Of a DNA stretch of 64,000 nucleotides, positions 44,799 through 53,707 are shown in pieces. This DNA is from PALSA-278 sp963760285 (lineage in GTDB: Bacteria; Acidobacteriota; Terriglobia; Acidiferrales; UBA7541): the NCBI GenBank assembly GCA_963760285.1, contig CAVXCI010000001.1, forward strand, positions 930,001 through 994,000. The letters are read 5' to 3'. The position numbers and the translations under genes were made by a program. Each line of letters begins with the position of its first letter. The first letter of the stretch is position 1. A model generated the notes under the pieces. That model was not told where the DNA came from. It did not search any database and saw only the letters and a list, made by a program, of their open reading frames with translations.

Positions 44799-45021
44799 TT
44801 ACTTGCCGTAGGGAAGCATAAGACGAATCGTCGCGCGCGTCGGCGGGATTCACCTGAACAGCCTTCCCAAGCCTGCGCATGCGCTTCGGTTTCTTTGTTC
44901 CCAGCAAGTGGCGCTTGCCGGACCGATGCCGCATGATCTTGCCCGTGGAGGTAACCTTAAACCGCTTGGCGGCGCCACGATGCGTTTTCAATTTCGCTTT
45001 TACTTTCACTTTCTTTGCCAA
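44799..45021 (-). pseudogene. rpmI: 50S ribosomal protein L35, one frameshift
   Basis: A TTG at 45021 with GGGAG five bases upstream gives MAKKVKVKAKLKTHRGAAKR, then KIMRHRSGKRHLLGTKKPKR, clear L35. Near the end one extra base in the GCGCGCG tract (about 44832-44838) hides the proper tail IRLMLPYGK and its TAA at 44799; without it the gene is 73 aa. A GTG at 45009 is an alternative start. It lies between infC and rplT as usual. Confidence 0.87.
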
Positions 45022-45061
45022 CCTGCTCCCCTGTCTTTGTCGCGGAAGCGGGACTCTAAAC

Positions 45062-45618
45062 TCAGGGCTGCCCTCCTGCACTGCCCGGCGCGGGCGCCGG
45101 TCGTCCGCCCTTCTTCGGCCCCAGCATCGCCAGCAAAATATTGGCCTCCATCTGCGGTCCGTATTCGACTAGTGCGTGCTCGCTGACGTCTTTCAGCAGC
45201 CGCGTCATTTTTCGCGCCCCACGTCCTGGTGGGCCATTTCGCGGCCACGATGAAAAATCATGGCCTTCACTTTGTGGCCTTCGTTCAGAAAGCGGATGAT
45301 CTGTTCCTTGCGAACCTGATAATCGTGCTCGGCAGTGGAAGGCCGGAACTTCACTTCCTTAATCTGCGTGCTTTTCTGGTGCTTGCGCCGCTCGTGCGAT
45401 TTCTTGTTCTGCTCGTATAAATAGCGCCCGTAGTCGGTGAGCTTGCACACAGGGGGCACGGAAGTGGGAACAATCTCGACCAGATCAACGCCTTCTTCCT
45501 TGCCGCTTTCAGCGCATCAAACAATGAAACCACGCCTCGCTGTGCCGCCGGCATCATCAATCAGGCGAACCTCACGGGCGCGTATGCGCTCGTTTACTCG
45601 AAGCCCACGTTCAGCGAT
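45062..45618 (-). pseudogene. infC: Translation initiation factor IF-3, several frameshifts, probable AUC start
   Basis: Consecutive parts in different frames: ERGLRVNERIRAREVRLIDD, VVSLFDALKAARK, PPVCKLTDYGRYLYEQNKKS, IKEVKFRPSTAEHDYQVRKE, FLNEGHKVKAMIFHRGREMA, MEANILLAMLGPKKGGRPAP, ending at a TGA at 45062. No ATG, GTG or TTG lies in frame near the N-terminus. An ATC at 45616-45618 follows a strong GGAGGTGA at the right distance. Non-AUG starts (AUU in Escherichia coli) allow IF-3 to repress its own synthesis. First gene of the infC-rpmI-rplT-pheST-zapA group. Frameshifts are judged to be sequence errors. Confidence 0.85.
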
Positions 45619-45622
45619 AAAC

Positions 45623-45630
45623 TCACCTCC
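45623..45630 (-). promoter_or_regulatory. Strong ribosome site that sets the infC AUC start
   Basis: GGAGGTGA on the minus strand, ending five bases before ATC at 45618. It decides the start of infC, because no standard start codon is nearby in the IF-3 frame. Confidence 0.6.
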
Positions 45631-45848
45631 AAGGTTGTTCCATTCGCAGGACTCCCGGCTGAACCGCGAGCCTGGCAATGGGGAAAAATTATAACATGCC
45701 ACTACCATGGCCTGCCAAAAACCAACTGCCGCAAGGGGTTTGCGAGCCTTCTCCCCTTGCCTGTGGTGCTATAATCCGCTCGAATGGAGGCTGGCGCCCG
45801 TCAGGGGTGGCGGTTGGCCGCAAATCTCGGCGCGGATCAGGAGGTTTT

Positions 45849-46133
45849 ATGGTAACTCTTCGCGACAATATTCTGTTCCCCTTGCTGATCGTTTGGGCTG
45901 CTATAACAGCCATCCTTGTTATCCTCTTCGTGTGGCGCGGCGCACTGGAAACCCATGAAGATGACCAGGTGTTTCTGGATGCCGCGGAAGAACGCATGGC
46001 CCGTGAACAGCACGAATTGGTCACAAAAATCGAGCGGCTGAGCAAGCCTATTCATTACCTGATGATTGCCTCGGGGGGGCTGCTGGTGCTGATGGCGGCC
46101 ATCTGGCTGTGGCAGGTTTACAAAACTTTCTAG
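45849..46133 (+). CDS. Small two-TM membrane protein
   Basis: 94 aa from the ATG at 45849 with AGGAGG four bases upstream. Two helices, ILFPLLIVWAAITAILVILF (about 9-30) and YLMIASGGLLVLMAAIWLW (about 70-90), flank an acidic, probably cytoplasmic or periplasmic, helix (ALETHEDDQVFLDAAEERMA). Small proteins with this layout are widespread in Acidobacteria; I do not know a function. It is divergent from infC, with 230 bp between the starts. Confidence 0.75.
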   Translation: MVTLRDNILFPLLIVWAAITAILVILFVWRGALETHEDDQVFLDAAEERMAREQHELVTKIERLSKPIHYLMIASGGLLVLMAAIWLWQVYKTF

Positions 46134-46248
46134 GCCTTTTCAGAGGCGCAACGCGTCACCTCCTATCCGGCGCGCAGGTTTCCGTCGAGATGGCGTGACG
46201 CAGCTTCACGGCTGCGGCGAAGTGGATGGGTTCTTGCTCACTGCCGCA

Positions 46249-46389
46249 TCACTGGCGCCGTCCCCCGCCGCCCCATTTACCCGCAGATTTCCGGCGTGTG
46301 ATTGTGGCCAATCTGCCATTGCTCACCGTGGACAGCAAAATCAGCGCAATGACAGGCATCGCGCGCAACAAAATGCGGTAATTTTTCAT
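46249..46389 (-). CDS. Possible small secreted or membrane peptide
   Basis: 46 codons from the ATG at 46389, preceded by AAGGAGACACG, a textbook ribosome site. MKNYRILLRAMPVIALILLS is a signal-like or single-helix N-terminus; the short remainder is basic and Gly-rich (RKSAGKWGGGGRRQ). It lies 121 bp downstream of the PIG-L deacetylase stop on the same strand. Short length keeps confidence low. Confidence 0.4.
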   Translation of the reverse strand: MKNYRILLRAMPVIALILLSTVSNGRLATITRRKSAGKWGGGGRRQ

Positions 46390-46509
46390 CGTGTCTCCTT
46401 CCTTCGCGCGCCAAAGGCACACGCTCTTCTTGTAAAAAGGAGAACTGCGGAAGAGGGTCGGTGCAAAAATCAAAAAATTGCGGGCGGTGAGACCGCTACG
46501 CGGCGCGAG

Positions 46510-49053
46510 TTAAGGCTTGTTCGTCACCCGCTTCGGCGCGCGCGATTGGCTGAGCAAGTTTACGAACAGGCGGTACGCTCCGGGCACGCCAGCTGGCAGC
46601 TGCCGGAAAAAGGCGATGCCGGTATAGATGTACACGCCTTTGCCATCTTTGGCGTAAACCAGCGCGCCGCGAGCAGGGTCTTCTCCGGGATCAGTGAACG
46701 ATAGAATGGGTTGATAGCGCGGATCGAACTCACCCCAATAGTATAAGCCCCGCTCCTGCACCCAACCTTTGAAATCGTCCTGGGTGATGCGATTGGGAAA
46801 GTTCAGGACGGAGCTTTCCGGCTGCAGGAACGCCACCGGCGAATTTTCGTCGGTGGTCCGTGACGTCACACTGGGCATGCTCGCCGGAAAGGGAGCAAGT
46901 TTGGATTTGTTCCACGCAAAATCTCGCTGGTATTGAACCACCAGCGTTCCACCGGCTCTCACGTATTCCAGCAAGCGCGCATTGGCGCGCACCAGTTCGG
47001 GGCGCAATTCATAAGCGCGAATGCCCACGGCAATCGCGTCGTACTGGCTGAGACTGCCGAACGCCAGCTGCGCATCGTCCAGCAAATCCACGCGGATTCC
47101 CAATTGGCGCAAATCATCAGGGACTAAATCGTTATCCGCGGCCACGTAACCTATCCGCAGCCCGGCGGGAATCGTCAGATTCAGAATGTGAACATTCGCT
47201 TCCGCCGGCTCACTGAATAGCCGTGTGGGCAAGGTGGGCAGTGGTTCCACCGAAGTGCGGAACGTCTGCCCCGCCAGTTGCGCAAAGGGATGGAGCGAAT
47301 AGGCCCCTGCAGCCACATTGGCCGGTGGGGAAATTTCAAATTGCACCAGTTGATCGCCCGGCCCGGAAAAACTCAGCGGCGCAACCGGCGTCACTTTCCA
47401 GCCGGAGGGCGCTTCCAGACCCGTGGTCACCTCCGCGGCCATCTTACCGTGATAACGCACGCGAGCTAATAGCGCCATCGGCCTGGCTGGCTCCGTCAGC
47501 TTGCTGGCGGGGACCATCCACTCTTTGGGTTCCACCGTCAGCGTTACGGCAGGCATCAATACGAGTGGAACCAGCTCCGCGCTGGTGGAACTGGCACGCA
47601 GAGAAATCACCGGCTGCTCAAATATGAATGCGTACCCATCAATCTCCGCGGAGAGGCGCGCGATAATCAACGGCGGAGGTTCGGGCAGAATGGCGTCCCC
47701 GGACGAAGCGGGGCCGGTGGCATTCGCAGGAATGTTGACGGAAAACTCCTCGCTGTCCGCGGGAGAATCTTTGGAGGTCTTGCGCTGCACAGTCCATGCC
47801 GGAGGTATGCGCAATTCCACCAGTCTCGTTTTCAATCCGGCTTCGGGACGGTATTGCTGGCGAATCGATACGTCCACTGCTTCTCCCGGCACCAATTCGC
47901 TTTGCGCGGCGCGCGCTTCCAAGGAAAGCGCGGCGGCGTCCGCCAACGCTTCGTCAATCTTTGACCGTTCGCGCTGGATGGCCCAGCAAACTTCCGCGTT
48001 GGACGGCGGAGAAACTCTCCCGCAGAGGCTGGCCTGCGCTCCGGCAATTTCCTTTCCGGCGGCGGCGATGGTCTTGGCCGCGTCACCCCAGTGCAAACTC
48101 AGCGCCAGATCGAGTGCATTCTGCAAATCCACATCAGCCCGCTTGAGTGGATCTTCAAGCTCGGATTTCGCATCCGGCGCCAGGCTAGCAATGGAGGTTA
48201 TGGGCTCGTCCAGCGTTTCCGGTTTTATGGTTTCCGCATCCGTGGGAACCAGATAGACAGGCCGCCGGAAAAATGGCGAGCCCACAAACTGCGTAATCCC
48301 CTGTGAGCGGTGGTGCGAAAATGCTTCCAGCCCAATTTCTGAGTAGGTGCGGCCCCAGACCGGTGAAATATCATTCACAGGAACGCGCCAGCCTTTTTCC
48401 GGCGCCGCGTCACCCCGCGAAATCTGAAGAATCTGGCTTACTTTCCAGGGACGCAAACCCTCCTGCCACTGGTCCGGAAAGGCCTGCTGGTCCGCGGCCT
48501 TTTCCACTGCCTGTGGCAGGAGAATTCCCGTGGCCTGGTGTTGCCCATGACCGGTATGCACGCCACCCCATTCGTTGATCACGATATCCGGGCGAAAGGT
48601 GCGCAGCGTGCGGACCATGTCGTCCAACGCCACATCTTTCCAGATTTTCAGAGTTTCGTCCGCAGTCTTGGAATAGCCGAAATCGGGAGCCCGCGTGAAA
48701 AAAAGCTTCACGCCATAACCGCGCGACGCGGCCAGCAGTTCCTGGGTGCGAAGGATGCCCAGTTCCGGAGCCTGTTCCGGGCCAATGGCGTTTTGACCGC
48801 CTTCACCACGAGTGACCGAAAGCAGCGCGGTGTCGGCATGAAGTCCGCGCGCCAGATACGTGAGGATGCCCGAATATTCATCATCGGGATGCGCCGTAAC
48901 GTAGAGAATTCGCGTGGCCACGCGCGCGCGCGCAATGGCTTCTATGGCATCCGGCAGCGATTGCGCCTGCCCTCGCCGCCCCCCGGGAAAAGACGCCAGG
49001 GCCACGCAAAGAATAACGGCCAGTGCGGCGCGCGATGCACGCTTAGACTTCAT
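46510..49053 (-). CDS. PIG-L/LmbE-family deacetylase with large C-terminal region
   Basis: 847 aa from the ATG at 49053 behind GGGGAGGCACG. A signal peptide (RAALAVILCVALASFPGG) is followed by the LmbE domain at about 35-300, with the zinc/catalytic motif TAHPDDEYSG, TRGEGGQNAIG, LRTFRPDIVINEWGGVHTGH and a following HQATG. The C-terminal ~550 residues contain beta-sandwich-like stretches (TLTVEPKEWMVPASKLTEPA) and a glutamine-amidotransferase-like fold region (GIRVDLLDDAQLAFGSLSQY, RAGGTLVVQYQR). Such long exported PIG-L proteins occur in Acidobacteria and Bacteroidetes and probably de-N-acetylate envelope or environmental sugars. Start overlaps the permease stop by 11 bp, so they are coupled. 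Confidence 0.9.
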   Translation of the reverse strand: MKSKRASRAALAVILCVALASFPGGRRGQAQSLPDAIEAIARARVATRILYVTAHPDDEYSGILTYLARGLHADTALLSVTRGEGGQNAIGPEQAPELGILRTQELLAASRGYGVKLFFTRAPDFGYSKTADETLKIWKDVALDDMVRTLRTFRPDIVINEWGGVHTGHGQHQATGILLPQAVEKAADQQAFPDQWQEGLRPWKVSQILQISRGDAAPEKGWRVPVNDISPVWGRTYSEIGLEAFSHHRSQGITQFVGSPFFRRPVYLVPTDAETIKPETLDEPITSIASLAPDAKSELEDPLKRADVDLQNALDLALSLHWGDAAKTIAAAGKEIAGAQASLCGRVSPPSNAEVCWAIQRERSKIDEALADAAALSLEARAAQSELVPGEAVDVSIRQQYRPEAGLKTRLVELRIPPAWTVQRKTSKDSPADSEEFSVNIPANATGPASSGDAILPEPPPLIIARLSAEIDGYAFIFEQPVISLRASSTSAELVPLVLMPAVTLTVEPKEWMVPASKLTEPARPMALLARVRYHGKMAAEVTTGLEAPSGWKVTPVAPLSFSGPGDQLVQFEISPPANVAAGAYSLHPFAQLAGQTFRTSVEPLPTLPTRLFSEPAEANVHILNLTIPAGLRIGYVAADNDLVPDDLRQLGIRVDLLDDAQLAFGSLSQYDAIAVGIRAYELRPELVRANARLLEYVRAGGTLVVQYQRDFAWNKSKLAPFPASMPSVTSRTTDENSPVAFLQPESSVLNFPNRITQDDFKGWVQERGLYYWGEFDPRYQPILSFTDPGEDPARGALVYAKDGKGVYIYTGIAFFRQLPAGVPGAYRLFVNLLSQSRAPKRVTNKP

Positions 49054-50425
49054 CGTGCCTCCCCGCAAAAGGCCACTCCGCCTGCCTCGCCGCGCGCACC
49101 AAAAACGCCGTTATTCCAAGACCAATCACTGCGATGCCTCCCAGCACGAACTTTAATCCCAGGGCCAGGAACAGCGCCGCCCAACCGCACACCGTCAGCA
49201 CCACCGGCCAGGGATAGAACTTCATCTTAAACGGCAGCCGCTCTGAAGGCCAGCGCCGGTGCAAGCGCAGCAAACCAATAGCCTGCCCGATAAATTGCAC
49301 CAGCAATCGCGTGGCCAAAATCGCGGTGATCACGTCGCGCAGACGGAAAAGCAGACTGAAAATGAAACCCAGCGTCCCCAGCGCCAGCAGAGAAATATTC
49401 GGAAAGTGCTTCTTGGGATGCAGCCGCGCGAAAATTCGGAAAAAATTGCCGTCGCGCGCCGCCGCATACGGAATCCGCGAATAGCCCAGCGTCAGCGCAA
49501 AAACCGACGCGAACGCTACCCACAACACCAGCACGGTGGCCCATCGCGCGGCCGCCACCCCATAGATCCGTTCGAAAAAGGCGCTCACTACAAATTGCGA
49601 CGCTGCTGCTTCCCGCCACGGCAACACACCCGTGATGCTCAACTCCATCGCCACATACAACACGGCGATGCCCGCAATAGAAAGAAAAATTCCCCGCGGA
49701 ATATTTTTCTGCGGATTGCGGATTTCCCCGCCCAGGTGGCACACATTGTAGTAACCCCAATAGGTGTAAATGGTCTGACCCGTCGCTGCGCCCAATCCGG
49801 CAAAAAACAGCGGCGAGAAACTCCATGCTCCGGGCGGAAAATCAAACGCCAATGCAGGATGAAAATGCACGGCGCCGGAAATAATGATCCATAGCAGCGT
49901 GGCAATCACACCGGCCCACAGAAAAAGTGAAATCCGCCCGATCCGCGTGATGCCCTGATACAACAGCAGGATGACCAGCACGATGAGTCCGCCGGATACC
50001 GCTTTCTGCGGCCACGCGCTCAGCGGCCTCAAATAGGAAAAATATTGCGCAAAGCCGATGGCGCCCGAAGCCATCACCAACGGCGCCTGAACCACTGTTT
50101 GCCACACAAACAGGAACGCCATCAGCCGTCCCCAGCGCGCCGCGCCGTATTCCTCGCGCAGAAAAACATAACTTCCTCCGGCCTCCGGCATGGCCGCACC
50201 CAGCTCCGCCCACACGCAGCCATCCAGAAAGGCCATCAACGCGCCGGCAATCCAGGCCAGCAGGCATTGCGGGCCACCCATGCGCTGAATCACCAGGGGC
50301 ATCACGATGAACGGACCGATGCCCACCATGTCAATCATGTTCAGGGCGGTGGCCTCCGCCAGCCCCAGGCCGCGCTCGAGTTGGTTGGTATTGTCCACGC
50401 GCGTTTTCCGCGAAGCCGCCAGCAT
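49043..50425 (-). CDS. APC-family amino acid permease
   Basis: 460 aa with about 12 hydrophobic helices. TM1 carries the APC unwound-helix motif (LGLAEATALNMIDMVGIGPF), then PQCLLAWIAGALMAFLDGCV, AELGAAMPEAGGSYVFLREE and the TM6 region FAGLGAATGQTIYTYWGYYN. The final helices end near GLGITAFLVRAARQ. APC members import amino acids or polyamines by cation symport or exchange; substrate not predictable. It is the upstream partner of the PIG-L deacetylase (11-bp overlap), hinting that a deacetylated amino compound is taken up. Confidence 0.92.
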   Translation of the reverse strand: MLAASRKTRVDNTNQLERGLGLAEATALNMIDMVGIGPFIVMPLVIQRMGGPQCLLAWIAGALMAFLDGCVWAELGAAMPEAGGSYVFLREEYGAARWGRLMAFLFVWQTVVQAPLVMASGAIGFAQYFSYLRPLSAWPQKAVSGGLIVLVILLLYQGITRIGRISLFLWAGVIATLLWIIISGAVHFHPALAFDFPPGAWSFSPLFFAGLGAATGQTIYTYWGYYNVCHLGGEIRNPQKNIPRGIFLSIAGIAVLYVAMELSITGVLPWREAAASQFVVSAFFERIYGVAAARWATVLVLWVAFASVFALTLGYSRIPYAAARDGNFFRIFARLHPKKHFPNISLLALGTLGFIFSLLFRLRDVITAILATRLLVQFIGQAIGLLRLHRRWPSERLPFKMKFYPWPVVLTVCGWAALFLALGLKFVLGGIAVIGLGITAFLVRAARQAEWPFAGRHDEV

Positions 50426-50502
50426 AACAAACGAGCCGCTAATTCGTTTACCGCCGTTGCCCTTCGCGCCCGGGTCGTGTACGTTACGGCTGGAGAGTCC
50501 AC

Positions 50503-51489
50503 ATGCGGCACATTTTCATTTCTCTATGCGGAATTGCGTTCCTAGCGCTGGCCCTCCCTGTTTCCCCGCGCCAAACAAATTCTCAACCCGTAAGTCCCAA
50601 AGCCGCCGCTTCAGTCGGCCCCATCCAGCTCCCGCCGGGAATTCCACAGGCCATCGAGAAAATGTACGGAGGCGACCCTGACGCGGCGATTGAAACTTTT
50701 CGCGCGTTGCAAAATAGCGAGCCGGATAACCCGCTGGGATATCTGCTGGAAGCGGAAGCGCGCTGGTGGGAAATGTATTGTGAAGCATCCACCGTGAAAT
50801 GGGGCATGGTGGACGCCTGGCAACGGCCGAAACTTCCCGCCGACAATGATTATCTCGCGCTCACCGAGAAGGCCATCCGGATAGCTCATGCGCAGCTGGC
50901 CAAACGCGATTCTGCTGAAATGCATTTCTATGCCGGCATGGGACTGGCCCTACAGGCGCGTCTGTACGCTCTCCTCTATGAAAAGCGCGCCACAGCCCGC
51001 GCCGGCGTTGCCGCGCGCAAGGAATTCCTGCAAGCGTTGCAGCTTGATCCCAGTTTTGCGGACGCGGATACCGGCCTGGGTCTATACAACTATTATGTGG
51101 ACACGCTTTCCTCTTTTGTGAAAGTTCTCCGGTTCCTAATGGGCATTCCCGGCGGCAACCGCCAGGAGGGCATTCGCCAGCTCGAACGGGGAATGAACGA
51201 AGGCCAGATCACTTCCGTAGGCGCACGTTTTTATCTGGCCAAGAATTTGCGAACCTATGAGCACGATTACCAGCGCGCATTGGAAATCGCGCAGCCGCTG
51301 GTGACCCGCTATCCCGGCAATCCAAGTTTTCAATTGCTGGTTGGCAATTTGCACGAGGAACTGGGCCACACCAGCGAAGCAACCGCCGCCTTCCGCGCCG
51401 CCGCAAATTTGCAGGGCATGGGCCCGGCGTGCCAGGCCCGCACGCGCAAACTGGCCGCTGAGGGCTGGGCGTGCTGTTCGATGAAATAG
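50503..51489 (+). CDS. Secreted TPR-containing protein
   Basis: 328 aa. Signal peptide (FISLCGIAFLALALPVSPRQ) with a possible lipoprotein-like Cys at residue 9, though no proper lipobox. The mature part has helical repeats: AIEKMYGGDPDAAIETFRAL, GMGLALQARLYALLYEKR, EFLQALQLDPSFADADTGLG, NYQRALEIAQPLV-like and NPSFQLLVGNLHEELGHTSE. The TPR-like superhelix suggests protein-protein binding in the periplasm. Similar proteins annotated as tetratricopeptide proteins are frequent in Acidobacteria. It is divergent from the permease (77 bp between starts) and convergent with lipA. Confidence 0.85.
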   Translation: MRHIFISLCGIAFLALALPVSPRQTNSQPVSPKAAASVGPIQLPPGIPQAIEKMYGGDPDAAIETFRALQNSEPDNPLGYLLEAEARWWEMYCEASTVKWGMVDAWQRPKLPADNDYLALTEKAIRIAHAQLAKRDSAEMHFYAGMGLALQARLYALLYEKRATARAGVAARKEFLQALQLDPSFADADTGLGLYNYYVDTLSSFVKVLRFLMGIPGGNRQEGIRQLERGMNEGQITSVGARFYLAKNLRTYEHDYQRALEIAQPLVTRYPGNPSFQLLVGNLHEELGHTSEATAAFRAAANLQGMGPACQARTRKLAAEGWACCSMK

Positions 51490-51519
51490 TTTGTAAACTG
51501 CGAAAATGGATGGAAACGG

Positions 51520-52443
51520 CTAACTGCGCGCCGCTTCTTCCTGCTCGAATGCGTGGTAGGACGAGCGCACCAGTGGCCCCGCTTCCACGTGACGGAACCC
51601 CATCTGCTCGCCGGCCTCTTTGTACTCCGCGAATTCATCGGGATGGACATAGCGCACGATTGGCAAATGTTCGCGGGTGGGCTGTAAATACTGTCCCAGC
51701 GTTAAAATGTGCGTGCCTTGCGCGGCGATTTCTTCCATAGCCGCCAGCACTTCCTCGCGCGTTTCACCTAGGCCCAGCATCATGCCAGTCTTGGTGGGAG
51801 TTTCCGGAGCCGTCTCACGCACACGCCGCAGCAGTTCCAACGACCGCTCCCACAGCGCGCCTTTGCGCACCTGGCGGTAAAGGCGCGGCACCGTTTCCAT
51901 GTTGTGGTTCAGCACATCCGGTTGCGCCTGCAACACAGTTTCCAGCGCCGTCCACACGCCACGAAAATCGGGAATCAGCACTTCCACTCTGCAGCCCGGA
52001 ACGCGCCGGCGAATCTCCGCGATGGTACGCGCAAAAATTGCCGCGCCGCCGTCGGCTTCGTCGTCGCGGTTCACCGAAGTCACCACTGCGTAGCGCAAAC
52101 CCATGCGCTCCACGGCTTCAGCCACGCGCTGCGGTTCATCTTCTTCCGGCGGTCCCAGCGGCTTCCCGGAGGGAACGGAACAAAACCCGCACGCGCGCGT
52201 GCAGATATTTCCCAGGATCATGAACGTCGCCGTGCGATGCTCCCAACATTCCCCCATGTTGGGACAGCGCGCGCTTTCGCACACGGTGTGGAGATCCAAC
52301 GTGCGCATAATACGTTTCAAATCCTGATAATTCGGCCCTCCAAAAAATTTTACGCGCAGCCAAGACGGCCGTGGGTGCTCCGCCGAAGGAGGAATTCCCC
52401 CGGTGGGGGGCTGACTGGACAAGATATTGAACGGTGTGGCCAT
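51520..52443 (-). CDS. lipA: Lipoyl synthase
   Basis: 307 aa from the ATG at 52443 (MATPFNILSS); the frame extends to 52491 but the first 16 residues are unlikely. The auxiliary-cluster CxxxxCxxxxxC is visible (VCESARCPNMGECWE) and the radical-SAM CxxxCxxC in CTRACGFCSV. Conserved VVTSVNRDDEADGG, FRGVWTALETVLQAQPDVLN and the C-terminal VRSSYHAFEQ (the family's RSSY end) follow. It inserts two sulfurs into octanoyl chains bound to lipoyl domains, using S-adenosylmethionine and two 4Fe-4S clusters. Stand-alone gene; lipB is not in the window. Confidence 0.97.
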   Translation of the reverse strand: MATPFNILSSQPPTGGIPPSAEHPRPSWLRVKFFGGPNYQDLKRIMRTLDLHTVCESARCPNMGECWEHRTATFMILGNICTRACGFCSVPSGKPLGPPEEDEPQRVAEAVERMGLRYAVVTSVNRDDEADGGAAIFARTIAEIRRRVPGCRVEVLIPDFRGVWTALETVLQAQPDVLNHNMETVPRLYRQVRKGALWERSLELLRRVRETAPETPTKTGMMLGLGETREEVLAAMEEIAAQGTHILTLGQYLQPTREHLPIVRYVHPDEFAEYKEAGEQMGFRHVEAGPLVRSSYHAFEQEEAARS

Positions 52444-52709
52444 CGCAGTGTCGTGAAATTCTATTCTATGCGCGGGGCGCGCGAACTCCAAATTTTCGCT
52501 CTTCGAGCCCTCGGCTACGGGAATTAAGTCGCCATTGAACGGAGCACGTTGCTCTATGTGTGCTGGTCCGCGTTGACACGGGAAGCCACACCAATCGTTG
52601 TATGATTACCACATGTCCATGGAATACAAGTCAGCCTTGTTCATCTAAGACTCTGTAAACAAACAATTTAATTATAAATCTCTCTGGCCTTTAAAGTGCT
52701 AAATACATA

Positions 52710-53636
52710 TTGTTGACCACCCAACTCCAAACCACAATAAGGGCTCCTGTCGAGACTCAGGGCATTGGCTTGCATACCGCCGTGCATAGCAATCTGCGGC
52801 TGGTTCCGGCTCCGGCGAATACCGGCATCGTTTTTCGTCGCGTGGATCTGGACAATTTTGAGATCCAGGCATCGGGCCGCAATGTGGCGAGGGTCAGCTA
52901 CGCCACCAGCCTGATGAAGGGCGGCGTCTGGCTGTCAACCACGGAGCATTTGCTCGCCGCGCTGTACTCCTCGGGCATTGACAACGTTTACGTCGAAATG
53001 GACGCCCTGGAATTACCCATTCTGGATGGTTCCTCTCAACCATTCATCGAAATGCTGGACCGCGCCGGCCTGCGGCGTCTCCGCAAGCCGCGGCGCTACC
53101 TGCGTCTTATCCGTCCCCTGGAATTTTCCGACGGCGACCGCCGCATCGGCATGTATCCCTGCGACGATTTTCGCGTCAAATGTTTTATCGATTTTCCGCA
53201 CCCGCTGATCGGTTCGCAGGAAACGGAACTGGTGGTCACCGCCGAGTCCTTCCGCCGAGAGCTGGCGCCGGCGCGCACCTTTGGCTTCATTGAAGAAGCC
53301 GAACGCCTGCGCGCGCAAGGTTTGGTGCGCGGCGGATCGCTGGAAAACGCGATTGTCCTCACCCGCACGGGCATCATGAATCCCGAAGGCCTGCGCTTCC
53401 CGGACGAATTCAGCCGCCACAAAACGCTTGACCTTATCGGCGACCTCGCCCTGCTCGGCCTTCCGCTGCAGGCCAGTGTGGTGGCCCACAAAGCGGGTCA
53501 CGCCATGCACACGCAACTCGTTATGCGCCTGCTGTCGGATCCATCCCTGTGGGAGAAGACCACGTCCAGCCCGCCAGAAACTATTTCGTCTGCTATCGAA
53601 GCGCCCATCTCCTCTCCGCTGTCCGCCACTTCCTGA
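52710..53636 (+). CDS. lpxC: UDP-3-O-acyl-N-acetylglucosamine deacetylase
   Basis: 308 aa, TTG start at 52710 (a second TTG follows at once); the promoter region is AT-rich. Hallmarks: TTIRAPVETQGIGLHTAVHS, zinc His in LSTTEHLLAALYSSGIDNVY, DGSSQPFIEML, ELAPARTFGFIEEAERLRAQ, then FPDEFSRHKTLDLIGDLALL (zinc His and Asp) and VVAHKAGHAMHTQL (catalytic His). It is the committed, zinc-dependent step of lipid A synthesis. The tail of about 25 residues (SSPPETISSAIEAPISSPLS) is a low-complexity extension beyond the usual end. It establishes that the organism makes lipopolysaccharide. Confidence 0.97.
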   Translation: MLTTQLQTTIRAPVETQGIGLHTAVHSNLRLVPAPANTGIVFRRVDLDNFEIQASGRNVARVSYATSLMKGGVWLSTTEHLLAALYSSGIDNVYVEMDALELPILDGSSQPFIEMLDRAGLRRLRKPRRYLRLIRPLEFSDGDRRIGMYPCDDFRVKCFIDFPHPLIGSQETELVVTAESFRRELAPARTFGFIEEAERLRAQGLVRGGSLENAIVLTRTGIMNPEGLRFPDEFSRHKTLDLIGDLALLGLPLQASVVAHKAGHAMHTQLVMRLLSDPSLWEKTTSSPPETISSAIEAPISSPLSATS

Positions 53637-53707
53637 TGAATGGCGCGGCTCGCCTTCGTTTTTCGCCACGTTGCTAAATGTCTCTCTTGAGGCGAAAATA
53701 GCGCTCC

